Assembly (NCBI RefSeq): GCF_037975245.1
Contig: NC_092577.1
Span: 11,476,013 to 11,540,012, forward strand
Source: Apostichopus japonicus
Taxonomy: Eukaryota > Echinodermata > Holothuroidea > Aspidochirotida > Stichopodidae
Direction: 5' to 3'
DNA length: 64,000 nucleotides
Shown: piece by piece, positions 23,541 to 34,814 of the stretch
How the letters are laid out: the number at the start of each line of letters is the position of its first letter
Numbering within the stretch: position 1 is the stretch's first letter
Notes under the pieces: model-generated
The model's database searches: none
What the model saw: the letters and a program-made list of their open reading frames with translations, nothing else
What the model was told of the DNA's origin: nothing
Position numbers and translations under genes: made by a program

Positions 23541-23720
23541 GGTTTCACGATTTGACCTCTGATGACCCCAAATGACCTTTGACCTCCACCAAAAACAACA
23601 GGCTTCTTGTACTTAAAGTGGTACTTTTACACACCAACTATGAAATTGGTCTGATCTTCTCTTCTTGAGATATCGTGTTTACAAGCTGGGCGTCGCAAAC
23701 GCACTCACACACACACCTAC
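23541..23720 (+). repeat. TGACC-rich repeat with four nuclear-receptor-like half-sites
   Basis: TGACC(t/c) occurs at 23553, 23563, 23573 and 23580. Read on the minus strand this is AGGTCA with spacers of 1, 4 and 4 bases, including GAGGTCAAAGGTCA (23573-23586). A sequence match only; binding is not shown. Confidence 0.7.
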
Positions 23721-23829
23721 ATATGCGCCATTATGAATGCAAAGGTTACAATCATCATCGAAACCAGAAATTGTTGATCCGCGTCACGCCCTTTTGTATT
23801 TTCGAATTGTAGTCCATAGGGGCAGGCTT

Positions 23830-24800
23830 CAAAAAGTGCTTAAAAATGAGTTTCGTTGCACATATTTAGTACCAAGGTTTGTTGGTGGGAAGTTGTAGAG
23901 GGATGTCCTGGGAACATTTTTCGCGATGTTGGAGGATTGGAGAGGTGTTATTTTTCGAGTAAACAACAAACAAATGAAGGCATTCCTGTAGGGTGAACAA
24001 CAATTACAACAAAGCAGTTCCTTATCACAGCAACATGAAAATGGCATTTACATGCTCTTAAACTTATTATAACCTAGATGTTTTTGACAGTTATAGAGGG
24101 ATGTCCTGGGATTATCTTAGGAGTTGTTGGATGCTTGGAGAGATGTTATCTTACCTGTAAACAACAAACAACCTCACTACGAAGTGTAGGCTAAATTGAA
24201 AATCAGCAATGACTATTCACAGCAACATGATAATAGTTTTTAAATGTTACTAAACCTATTTAGAACCAAATTTAGTTGGTTTGATGTTGTAAAAAAAATG
24301 TTATACGAACACTTGAAGAAATGTCGGTAAAAAGAGGTAATAGTTTACGAGAAAACAATGAACATATCAAGTCACTGTTATAGGTTGACGACAATTAAAC
24401 CTCAGGAGTTCCTTGTAATAGCAACATGGAAACGACATAATTTAAATGTTTTTGCACTTATGTAGAAACACCATGTGTTGGTTGTAAGTAAAAGATGGAT
24501 ATCAAAATAATATCTTATCAGTTGTTGGGTGCTAAGAGAGGTTATTGTACGAGTAAACAATAAACAAGTAACGCCACTCTTATACGACAATTAAAACAGA
24601 GCAGTTCTTTGTCAGCGCAAGATGATAACATAATTAAACACTTTATTAAGAACCAGGATGTTGGCTGAAGTAATAGAGGAATGTCCGAAGAATATTTTAA
24701 GAGTAACTGGATTCTTAAAGCAGCGTATTTTACGAAGAAAACAACAAATTTATGTTGTGAATAAACATAATTTGAATAAATGCATATTTAAACACTGTCC
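23830..24800. repeat. Diverged tandem array, about 195-bp unit, 4-5 copies (M2)
   Basis: Unit starts with ACAATTA-A followed by CAG(t)TCCTT and CAGCAACATGA near 24003, 24203, 24390 and 24590. Each unit has a GGATGTCC or GAATGTCCGAAG word about 130 bp later. M1 and M3 each hold one unit. Confidence 0.8.
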
Positions 24801-24823
24801 GTCTCCGGAAGTCTGCCTCGAGA

Positions 24824-25170
24824 CTCACCTTTAACGCAATGTAGCTGGTCAAAAACGCAGTGACCAGGCATCAAATATATCTTTTTAGGCTAGGGAAAAT
24901 AACAAGTAGCACCTTCCCATGAGAGTAGGGTCGGATAACTCTGAGATTGTGAGGACAACTTGAAAAAGCGTAACGCTCACACAAAGATAAACATATTAAG
25001 GAAAAATAGTAGGATTACCATGCACATGAGTATTGTATTAAAAACAGTGGGGTCACTTAAACTAAAAGAAAAATGTAAATGATATAAATGGGTAACTTAC
25101 AAATCTTATCAGAGCTGCTGCGTCTAACAAGATATCCACTGAAATTGGAAAATAAAATGCTTAAAAGTCC
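24824..25170. other. M2-only segment, unassigned
   Basis: M1 and M3 pass directly from CTGTCCGTCTCCTGCAGTCT to CGAAATAATAACACAATCG, so these roughly 350 bp are either inserted in M2 or deleted in the M1/M3 ancestor. No terminal repeats or coding seen. Confidence 0.55.
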
Positions 25171-27949
25171 TAACGAAATAAGAACACAATCGCGGCGCGG
25201 GTCAACCAAATAAAAAGTCGCGAAATATAATTGCTTCCTTGGGTTACTTCCAGGGCAGGTTCACTCTGTTGGGGGACGTCTCTGGGGTAGGTTGGCTCTT
25301 TGGACGGCTCTAGACCAGCTTGCTCTTAACTCCGTGGTATCTGGGGTCCATTGACCTATCAGCTGTCAATTGCGTTACTAAATAATTACCAGACACATTA
25401 CTTAACCTCGAATCTAAACTTATAAATGGGTCTCATCAGTGTCCTTAAACAAATTTGAAGATACACATCCATCACCAAGAATATTCCTTCCAAAACAAAA
25501 TAGCTATTAAGCTTTACATTTCCCCCAAAGTTTTAAAAAAAATGATAGAGGCTTGGAGCCAGCACATGTATTCCTAGAACACAAGGACCACACAAAACAA
25601 TTAATTTGTTTAAAAAAGACAAAGGTCACACAGGGCCATTTGACCACAAACTGTTGCCCTGTAGGAACTCCTCAGTCTACCAAAGTAAGTTATTCATTGT
25701 CAGATGAATAAAACAAAATAAGAAAAGGAAAGGAAAAGATCAAATGAATAAAAAAGGTAGAAGATTAAGAAAATGATAAACATAAACAAGAAAAAAAAAT
25801 AACCAGGTTATGCTTTGGTTACACAAACAATCCTTTCTGAGTTATATGACTTCCTCGCCACTGTCAACATGACCAACACCAAAAACCACTTGCTTAGGAA
25901 GAAGTAGTCTTCCTCTATGATGTGTAAACATAATGTCTTGGGTAATAGCATTTTCATCCTTTCATCACATCTCTGTTCAGCAGCTTCTTTGAGCCGTTTT
26001 TCAGCATAACGTGTCATACATTGGGACAGCTGTTCTGTCTGCCCGCTACCAGATCTTCTTCCTTTCGAACACTTGAGTCCTGATTTCCACAAGTTTTTGT
26101 TGTGCTAGTGAATTCTCTCGATAGGAAGCACCGCAAATATCCTACTCTTTGGCGCCGATAGGCCTGCACTTTCATCTGCAACAAATCGAAACCAAATGTG
26201 TTTGGTTGATGCAGTATTTTGAATTGTCCTGTCGATCACACTGTGGTTCACATTAATTGTCTACACTGGAACTCAACTGACTAATAAGCCATCTGATATT
26301 CCATTTATTTCAGTGTAGGCCTGGGGCCATGTGCTTAGTATGATATAGTTACAAACCCACACATAACACATGCAACCCTACTTGACATGATTTTCCATAC
26401 TAAAAGAAGGCCTCACCATACTTTCATCAAATTAAAATAAACCAAGCAAGATGCTTTGATATAAAATATTTGATTCCAAATTTTTAAAGAGTTGTAATGA
26501 GACTAGGTGCTACTAAATCGAGTGCCATACTGACGCTAAATAGCTGGAAACCTACAAATGCCAACTCACTTTTTTAGGTGTACAAAATACAAAATACTGT
26601 AGCATTGCCTAGGCCTATATACTTAGTGGCCTGTGTATAAGTTACATTACACGCTTTATTTGTTTGTGTGTGTGCCATTTCTACCAGCAGCCATAGAGAC
26701 ATGCTCTGGGCTTAGTTAGGCCCTGTTTGAAAGAAATATTAATCCAAGACTCGAGGCTAGATCATAGGCCTAGACTTTTATGCCGACATTGCATATTGAT
26801 AGGCCTAACGTTAGTCTGACCATCGATCCTACACTGGTGTTGATTTCATTTCTTTGTTTCATGACAAATAAAACATGAAATAAATGGTATCATAACATAA
26901 CAGATACCAGTATAAAGTAGATGTCGATCTATCCTTCATGGGTGCTACATAAATCACTTCTAGTCTTAGGCAAACTAGTAGTAGTATGGTATTGAAGAGC
27001 CTTATCCTAAATTTCCATAGTTGGAATTCGTATCACTTGAGGAAGTTATGTATACTTTCTTATCACAGTAATGCTCTAAAATGAGTATAAGTAACAGGCA
27101 TAGAATTACCTTCACAGTTCGTGTATTGAATCATGGAAGCACCTTCTAGGCATATAGTCGATCTGTTGGTGAATGTTGGTTACAGGAACGATGGTATCCC
27201 AAAAGTTAACTTTCAAGTATCATAACCAAATTCCAGCGATGTTGACCAGATTGATTGATTTTCTCGGGCGATTGATTGAAATTTGCCAACCTCAATACTG
27301 CTCCATATCTCGGCACATTTGACGTCGGCTTGCCAACTGTTGTCTGTAAATTTCGTTAGACTTTCAGCCATCGTTCTCTTGTTATGCAGTACGTTATGCA
27401 TGCGAATGTTAAACAGGTACAAACGTTACATACACACAGTCTTTGTATGTACATCACGCCGAGTCAAGCATTTTCTGTATCAGCTGACATATCACATGAC
27501 ACACAATGAGGATTTTGATTAGCTCTTTACTGAAAAAAATCGCTGCGTCGGAAAAGTCCTAACACAGCAAAGCGGACTAAATGAGTCCGTCTTAAACTGT
27601 TGTTTACTCTTAAAATAACACTTCCCGAACAATCCAACATCGAGAATTGTAATTAGCGTATGAAAACACATCAGAATATATGGTCAAACCTTAGTACTAA
27701 ATATGTGCAACGACAGTGAACGATATCGAGCCTACCCCGATGGATTATTGTCGCCTTTTTCAGGAATTCCCTTCTATGTTGCAAATTCCTTAGACCCCTG
27801 ACCTCAGTGATTACTATTTCTAATACGTCAATACAGGCCGTATTGAATTGTACTATACTTGCATATGGACAGAGTACAGTACTGAGTATAGCCGCATGTT
27901 AATGTATACCGGTAATTCGTACAAGAAAAATTATTGTAAACTGTGATTT
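25171..27949. repeat. M2 duplicated non-coding block
   Basis: Homologous to M1 2500-4550 plus 5495-6340 and to M3 53575-56095. It reads across M1's hAT site (about 27190) without the insert. No gene apart from the decayed minus-strand frame. Confidence 0.75.
25890..26240 (-). pseudogene. Decayed minus-strand reading frame (M2 copy)
   Basis: The best preserved copy: the TGA of M1/M3 is absent and the frame runs through KGRRSGSGQTEQLSQCMT to MKMLLPK, but a 1-bp loss breaks the upstream basic part. Unknown function. Confidence 0.35.
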
Positions 27950-27957
27950 GTTGCAGT

Positions 27958-29440
27958 CATGGGCGGGATTACGGGGGGGCAAGAGGGGGCATTTGCCCCC
28001 CCACTTTTTCCCAAACCTTAATTTACTTTTTTTGTCGTTTTTGTAGACAAATGTGCACAACCCTAATCGAAATTATTCCCTATCAAATAGGCCTATTTGT
28101 TTCGAATCTTAGTCGAATTTGTGTTTAACATCGTAACATGTAGCATGTATAACTGGAGCTGGAGCTAGCACATGGTTCGCAGCACAGGTTCCTGCACGAA
28201 TCCTGGAGCTAACACACTAGCGATTCAATTCTGCATGTGATGAATCCGCGGCATGTGCTACAGTGCTAGCTTCAGGAATTGATTTTCAACGTTGCTGCTC
28301 TACTGAATGCGTTGAATAACTAAATCCAGAGAAACGATTTACAAAAGCCAGAATTGCATATTGGGTATATCAATAATTAAGTTCAATACACTGACACATG
28401 ACACACCCCACCCCACCCCCAGTGGTCTAGCCCTTCATGAACAGTAAGTAACATTCAAGTATTTATTATGAATTTCTATGTTGCCTGATAATATGGCAAT
28501 AGTTCAAACATAATGCTGGTACTGCCAGGTAATAATTTCATTTTCAAATCTCAGCCAGTACTATGAAATGACCCGTAAATATATTGCTCCATGATACACC
28601 TAGTCACATTGTAAAATCCAAACAGTCACCCCGCCTCGACTTCAGTGGCGACGGAACCGGTAGACTTGAGGGGCTTATCCCCCATAAAAAAAGTGTGGGG
28701 GTAAAGGTATGTTCAGCCCCTAATATTTGCCAAGTTCTCCAAGAAGTGGGGACCGCGGGGAGAATTTCGAAGTGGGTGCTGAACATATTCTTGATCGGTC
28801 CAATGCACAATATACTAATAATTTTAGGGGGAAAGAACTGTCGAGATGCGATTTATTGTTACCAGAGGTGTCATATTTGCTGATCTAGGATTTCCTTTTT
28901 GCTTAAATTTCGACACGCCGCGCCAACTGATGGTGGTGCACCGTCTAAATAGTGACGTATAAGCCTCAGTTGTGCATCACCATATAAGTTCTTCTATCTG
29001 TCCTCCCTAACTTTACACACGTTCATTAATTGTTTAGATGCAATTTAAAGCCTATATGGGTGTTAATTTTACCGATCTAAGGGTTCCTTTCATCAAAAAT
29101 TTCGACGATCCTTGCCAACTGATGATGGCGCTCCGCTTAGATAGTGACGTATAACAAAAGTTGTACATCACCATCTGACCATATGTTCTACTATCAATCC
29201 TCTTCAAATTTTTAAACGATAATTAACTATCTAGATACAATTGCAGACATGAGATCCATATTTCAAGGATGGGTACATGCAGCTTAGAGCACTCGGGAAG
29301 TGCCATTTCCGGCCATCTGGAGGGTTTGTAAAGCCCAAAAATTTCTTGTACGCTCCGCGCCAACCAATGGTGGCGCTCCGCTTAGATAGTCTTGCTGGCA
29401 GGTTTGCCCCCCCACTTTCACAACTCAAATCCCGCCCCTG
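27958..29440 (-). mobile_element. Non-autonomous hAT-like transposon with 8-bp target duplication (M2)
   Basis: The 1483-bp insert lies between two GTTGCAGT copies (27950-27957, 29441-29448). M1 (about 6345) and M3 (about 56095) have one copy. Ends are CATGGGCGGGATTACGGG and, reversed, CAGGGGCGGGATTTGAG. Subterminal GCCCCCCCACTTT appears at both ends. A second terminus-like word, CAGTGGCGACGGAACCGG near 28643, suggests a nested relative. Units of about 190-240 bp each carry the hairpin core (28920, 29112, 29357). No transposase. Confidence 0.9.
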
Positions 29441-29448
29441 GTTGCAGT

Positions 29449-31250
29449 TGTTATTATCTTTTTTGAAGCACATTATTTATGACATCAACCTTTGTGTGAG
29501 ATTTTTACGATAGAATTAGGTAAGTGAACATTCACCCCAATATATTTGTTAATGTCTGCCATTGGTCATTTGCCATGAAACAGAAATCGTTCGATATATG
29601 CAATGATCGGATTGGTAGTTCTTCATTAGGAGTCTCTACATTGGGTTCCATTGTAACGGTCGTATTCTATATTGTAGCGCGTTGAGGAATTGACTAGACT
29701 AGGGTTTATGTTTGTACTGCCTGCAGCTGCCATACTAAAAATATTTTCAATCATGATGTAATTCAACATCACATCTATATGGTTAAAGACATATTGAGGG
29801 TTGAATATAATCAAATGTTTTACGAGGGAAAACACAATTAACAGTCACTAAATTGACAATGAAACGAAACTGCAGTCATACTGTACTTACATGGGGCAGT
29901 GAGCCTTCATTTGACGGGTATAGCCTGTCTGCTGTGTGATTTGTGTACAATGTATACGTGATAAACAAAATCGAAGCAAGATTTGCATCAACACAAAGAT
30001 TATCCTTTTGTAAAGATAAAAGTAAGTGTAAAATATTATTATATACCTTTGAGTATTAAATGCTGAATAATACATGGAGTTCATTCAGCCTATTAATCGT
30101 TAATAAAACGGTCTCTTTTAGCGGCATCAATAGCAAGAAGTGTGATCAATTTAATACACTTTGAGTAAATATTGGTAAAATACTAACGCAATGCAAACAT
30201 TGTGTCTTTAGATTTTCTAAAAACGGGAATGACATTTTTCTTTATTACAAGCATCTTTCGTGTAGAAACTAGATAAAATAGGGGTGTAAGTTATAGTAGG
30301 GGTATAATATTGTATGTCTTCCGGTTACAGAGTTGTTGACAATTGACAATTCATAATCATAGACGTTAAATACGAATCTAAGAGACTGACTTCGGTCAGC
30401 TTGAGGCTTTGACAAGCCAATGAGGCTTCTTCGCGAGTTCCTGCTTGCAGGAGGATCTAAAATACATACTACTCATACATACATATAATGTATGCTGAAA
30501 TCGAAGTTATTCATAAACTCCAAATTACGTAGCTAGGCGCATGGCTAGGGTGTTCAACCGTATTTGATTGAGCAAAACTTTATGTTTACAGCTAAATATG
30601 GACCTCTTTATAATCTAAATATGACTCACAACACATCATTTGATGCATGTAAATCAGTCAGGGGATTTTACATTTGGAAGGGGGGGGGTGTGCAATTATT
30701 ATGAACAAAAAGAACTATCGGTAGGTGATAGTCTCTAACAAAGAGAAAAATGGCCTTTGTTTACCAGATAATAAGAAAAAAACACGATATCTTTCTGTAA
30801 TACATAGATGACTTAGTTGTAACTGTAGTACGAGGATATTGTGGACAAAACGGTAGCATAAAGATTTTATGGTGCGTAAACTCAGTTTGCAGTTAGCGGA
30901 AAATATGCTGTTAGTATTATGCGCTATATACGGATTTAATTGATAAGTTGTTATACACAGAAACTGTGCGTTGACTAGTTTATACTTTACAATGAATGGA
31001 TCATACTGTTAACACGCGGTTATTGTTATGAAACAAATGATGGTGCTTCATTGATATATGAAGATCTTCCTCTTTAGCACAGTGGCGTTTGTAGAACGAT
31101 ATCGGTTAGGGGTGTCGACGCAAAATGTTGCTATCATACATTGTAACTACATTTGTGTATACCACATTAGCATTCTTAAGGAAAACCATTTTGAAATTAA
31201 ATCCAATTATAGATATCTGAACTTAATTAAAGATCTCTACAATTAATTAG
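29449..31250. repeat. M2 duplicated block leading to the TRIM-B upstream region
   Basis: Colinear with M1 6350-8930 (minus its hAT insert) and M3 56100-57870. A headless SINE tail is at 30322-30490. No gene was recognised. Confidence 0.7.
30322..30490 (+). mobile_element. SINE 3' tail, headless (M2)
   Basis: Contains CAGAGTTGTTGACAATT, GGTCAGCTTGAGGCTTTG, GCGAGTTCCTGCTTGCAGG and a short ACATAC run, matching 48300-48452. Confidence 0.75.
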
Positions 31251-31805
31251 AGATATCTAAACTTAAATTCGTGCCAGTGTTATCACATGTTAGCCATTGT
31301 TCTCTTGTTATGCAGTACGTTATGCAGACGAATTGTAAACAGGTACAAACGTAACATACACACGGTATTTGCATGTACATCACGCCGAGCCAAGCAGTTT
31401 CTGTATCAGCCGACATATCACATGACGCACAATAAGGATTTTGATTAGCTCTTTACTGAAAAAAGTCGCTGCGTCGGAAAAGTCCCAACAACGCAGGGCA
31501 ATGAGTCCGTCTAAACTGCTGTTCACTCTTCAGATAACACTTACCGAACCATCCAACATCAAGAATTGTAATTAACATATGAAAACACATCAGATTATGT
31601 GGTCAAACCTTAGTACTAAATATGTGCAACGACAGTGAACGATATCGAGCCTACCCCGATGGATTATTGCCACCATTTTCAGGAATTCCCCTTCATGTTG
31701 CAACTTCCTTAGATTCCTGACCACAGGGATTATAATACGTCAATACAGGCTGTATTGAAATGTACAATACTTGCATTAAATAGAGATATCTAAACTTAAA
31801 TTCTT
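31250..31805. repeat. Transposed duplicate of 27370-27850 within M2
   Basis: Bases about 31297-31776 repeat the M2 segment 27372-27860 (TGTTATGCAGTACGTTATGCA through GTACAATACTTGCAT). The insert is flanked by a direct repeat of AGAGATATCTAAACTTAAATTC-like sequence (about 31249 and 31783), so about 20 bp of target was duplicated. Confidence 0.75.
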
Positions 31806-32622
31806 GCGAGTGTTATAACATTTAAGCAATTGGAAGAATATTTCCGAAAGAAGGTTGACCGAGGGGAGGGAAGAGACACGTGAGTATTAACTAAGATATG
31901 GCCTTGTATTAAATAAGGATATCGAGCATTCACAAAGCATAGCAGTAAATGTGGGTCAGTGCACTCAAGTATCTCATATATCTTTATTTTGTTGGCTCAA
32001 AATGAGATGTTGTATTTATATTAATGACGACAATCAAGTTTTTGAATTTAACATGTTCAGAGAAATGTTGTTCTTTGCTAATATGGTTTAAAAAGAAAAC
32101 GTTATGAGTACCGTAGATCAAATGCTGGTATAGAACAAGTCGTCTACGAAGTATTAAATATATCATAGCTACTTGTACTTGGCCAATATCTTTACAATCC
32201 TCACTTCGTTCGGTATTTTTCTGTAAAGGGAAGGGAGTGGTCAGTATCACTCATGCTACTGCCGCTGACTCCGACATTGATCAGCTTTTCATGTCCACCA
32301 CAACACTTTGGAAAAAAGTGTTACACTTTGCAATTATAACACCACTTCCGACCTCCCCCCCCCCAGTATTTGCATTACTTTTTGCAAAGAATTATAGACG
32401 TCTATCCAGTAAAACTAATACTAATAAATGTCTTTGAACAAAAGTTTACCCTTGACAATACTCAATCCCACCCCGCCTCCCATCCCGGTAATTGAATAAC
32501 TGCATAATGATATACCTAGAGAACTGCACTTAACATCTAATTTAATTATTGTTTTAGTCTTACTCATGCTCGCGACGACTACAGCAATATTTATAAATTG
32601 ATATATTATTTTGTAAATTGCA
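31806..32622. other. Upstream region of TRIM-B
   Basis: Homologous to M3 57890-58543. It should contain the 5'-UTR intron and promoter, but no core promoter could be identified. Pyrimidine and AT-rich DNA leads to the acceptor at 32623. Confidence 0.45.
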
Positions 32623-32623
32623 G
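32609..32623 (+). other. 3' splice site of the TRIM-B coding exon
   Basis: TTTTGTAAATTGCAG lies 19 nt before the ATG. The same arrangement (AG, then AATCTCGTCATCAAGACAAATGG or close) occurs at 40919 and 58544, implying a 5'-UTR intron and a coding exon without further introns. Confidence 0.7.
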
Positions 32624-32642
32624 AATCTCGTCATCAAGACAA

Positions 32643-34814
32643 ATGGCGTCGTCAACTCCTCTTAGGGATCTGGCAGAGAACTTCTTCCTGTGTTCTGTTT
32701 GCTTGGATCAACTTAAAGAACCGAAACAGTTACCATGTCTTCATCGATATTGTAGAAATTGCTTGAAGACAGTCATTCAAGCAAGCTATGGTGGGACGCT
32801 TAATTGTCCATTGTGTAATCAGGAATACGTCATACCAGAAAATGGAGTTGACGATTTCAAGACTGACTTTAGCATAAAGGGTGCGCTCGAGTTCATACAA
32901 TTGCAAAACTCTTTTGAAAGTAAAGATTTAAAGAAATGTGTAAGCTGTTGGAAGAATACAGAAGTTTCAGCTTATTGTATTAAGTGCAGAGATTACTTGT
33001 GTGAGCAATGTTACAAGGATCACGTCAGCAAAAAAATGTTTACAGATCACAAAACCCACATTCTGAGCTTGGATAATATAATATCAAAAAATATGACACT
33101 GGATAAATTGACGTCACTTACGGAAGACCCCAGGTGTCATATCCATGCAAAAAAAGAAGCACAATTATGCTGCAGTTCTTGCAAAAATGTACCAGTGTGT
33201 TTGGCTTGTAGTTGTACATATAACAAGCACAAAGGTCATGACCTTCATGACGTAACTGAAGTAGCAGATCGTGAAAGAACATTACTGAAACAAGAACTTG
33301 CTGTATTAACCAATTACAAAGGCCAACTATACGGCTTACCAACGAAAATACAAACTACTAAACAGAAGCTGAATGAAAATGCAATGAAAAAGAAAGAAAC
33401 ATTGATAAATCAGCACAAGCAGCAGGCACACAAGATAAAAGATAAACTTGCGGAATGTACTAAAGAACGAAAAAGGGGTATAGATGACATCGGATGCAGA
33501 AGAACAGAAAACGACCGTCGGACAACTCTTGATTTTGAAGAGGAGTTAAGCCAAGTGAGAAAGAAATATGATAAAATCAGGAAAACAACGAATCAAATAT
33601 ATGACAACGAATCTAAAGAGTTTATAGACAAATGTGATGAAACTGAGGGCGAGCTCTTTAGAAAACTTGGAAGCCTAGATGCTAACTTAAAGAATTTGAC
33701 AACAGCAAAAGACCAGCTTGTAAATCAAAATGAAAATGAACTAAAACAAATGAGAGAATATTGCGAGCAGGTTATTAAACGGTACGAGAACTTCACAGCA
33801 ACGACGACCTTTATTTTTGCTTCTAAAGACGATTGGACAGACGCTCAGTGTATTCCTGATATTAGAGCAGCCTGTAGATCTCTAATGGTAGAAATGAAAA
33901 AAGAATATCCACAGTTAGAATCTTTATCTGATTTTGTTATCAGCGATGTAAGAAAGGTTGTTATTGACAACGTCACGATTGCTAAGCAAACAGATCCAGT
34001 GGTCAAACTTAAAGATAGGTGTATCATTGATATTATAAGCAGAGGAGTTTCCAAGATTGTCATAACTCAACAGGCAGGGTATTCACACATCACTGTGTTC
34101 AACAGTAAAGGTGAAATACAACTACAGATTGATAAGGTCAGGACTAGTCAACATTGGCGTTACTGTCGTCTGTTATCTGAGTTCAAATTTATAACAGTTT
34201 GGTGGCCTGATGGAATCAGTATTAATGATGTTCGTGATGTTGCAAATATCAGGAAGAATAGCTGTGACATCATTACTAGGTTGCCATTTGGTCGGTACGT
34301 AAATTGTGTGACTACGGATCCTGTGAAGAATCATATTATTGTTGGTACTGACAGCAGAGATGTGTATGTATTTACTGATCAGTTAAATTACAGTCACAAA
34401 ATGACACTACCAGATGTAATCGATACATCGTATGATGTCACTGTACATAGAGGGAGTCTCCTGGTCTGTGACAACTCGCGTGGTAGATCATTTGCAGTCA
34501 CCATGGAGGAATCACAGAGTGAGCTGATGTATGAATTCACCAAACCAGATCTTGAGGGATTGGACTGGAGACCCATCAGTGTCTGCACAGACAAGAATGA
34601 GTTCATATACATGCTATGGAATATAGCCACCTCATATCAGTGGGGATGTATTCTGGTACAATACAGTCAGGATGGCCGACAATTACTCACAACAAGAATA
34701 GTATATGCTAACGTTAACCGCGTGTCAACATTAGAAGAGAACGGGATGGAAAAACTTCTAATATCAACAACGAGATTGGGAGAATTGTACACGTTCGACC
34801 TAGAAGTGACGTAG
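32643..34814 (+). CDS. TRIM-B: RING/B-box/coiled-coil E3 ubiquitin ligase, intact
   Basis: Predicted 723-residue cytosolic E3 ligase that would transfer ubiquitin from an E2 to bound targets. The start is the ATG 19 nt after a splice acceptor, conserved in the sister copies; the frame extends 15 codons upstream but those lie across the acceptor. RING: C17-x2-C20, C32, H34, C37, C40, C55-x2-C58 (CSVC, CLHRYC, CPLC). B-box1: from C99 (KCVSC...CIKC...CEQC) to about H142. B-box2: C165/H168 to H199/H202, with two extra residues (SC) in the CLACSCTYNKHKGHD loop compared with TRIM-C. Coiled coil about 210-410, rich in K/E/Q. The C-terminal 470-723 has repeated beta-strand-like segments (HIIVGTDSRDVYVF, GSLLVCDNSRGRS, LVQYSQDGRQLL) similar to the propeller-like ends of TRIM56/NHL-type proteins. 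No signal peptide or membrane segment. It is the only copy open throughout. The family is sure; the orthologue and substrate are not. Confidence 0.93.
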   Translation: MASSTPLRDLAENFFLCSVCLDQLKEPKQLPCLHRYCRNCLKTVIQASYGGTLNCPLCNQEYVIPENGVDDFKTDFSIKGALEFIQLQNSFESKDLKKCVSCWKNTEVSAYCIKCRDYLCEQCYKDHVSKKMFTDHKTHILSLDNIISKNMTLDKLTSLTEDPRCHIHAKKEAQLCCSSCKNVPVCLACSCTYNKHKGHDLHDVTEVADRERTLLKQELAVLTNYKGQLYGLPTKIQTTKQKLNENAMKKKETLINQHKQQAHKIKDKLAECTKERKRGIDDIGCRRTENDRRTTLDFEEELSQVRKKYDKIRKTTNQIYDNESKEFIDKCDETEGELFRKLGSLDANLKNLTTAKDQLVNQNENELKQMREYCEQVIKRYENFTATTTFIFASKDDWTDAQCIPDIRAACRSLMVEMKKEYPQLESLSDFVISDVRKVVIDNVTIAKQTDPVVKLKDRCIIDIISRGVSKIVITQQAGYSHITVFNSKGEIQLQIDKVRTSQHWRYCRLLSEFKFITVWWPDGISINDVRDVANIRKNSCDIITRLPFGRYVNCVTTDPVKNHIIVGTDSRDVYVFTDQLNYSHKMTLPDVIDTSYDVTVHRGSLLVCDNSRGRSFAVTMEESQSELMYEFTKPDLEGLDWRPISVCTDKNEFIYMLWNIATSYQWGCILVQYSQDGRQLLTTRIVYANVNRVSTLEENGMEKLLISTTRLGELYTFDLEVT

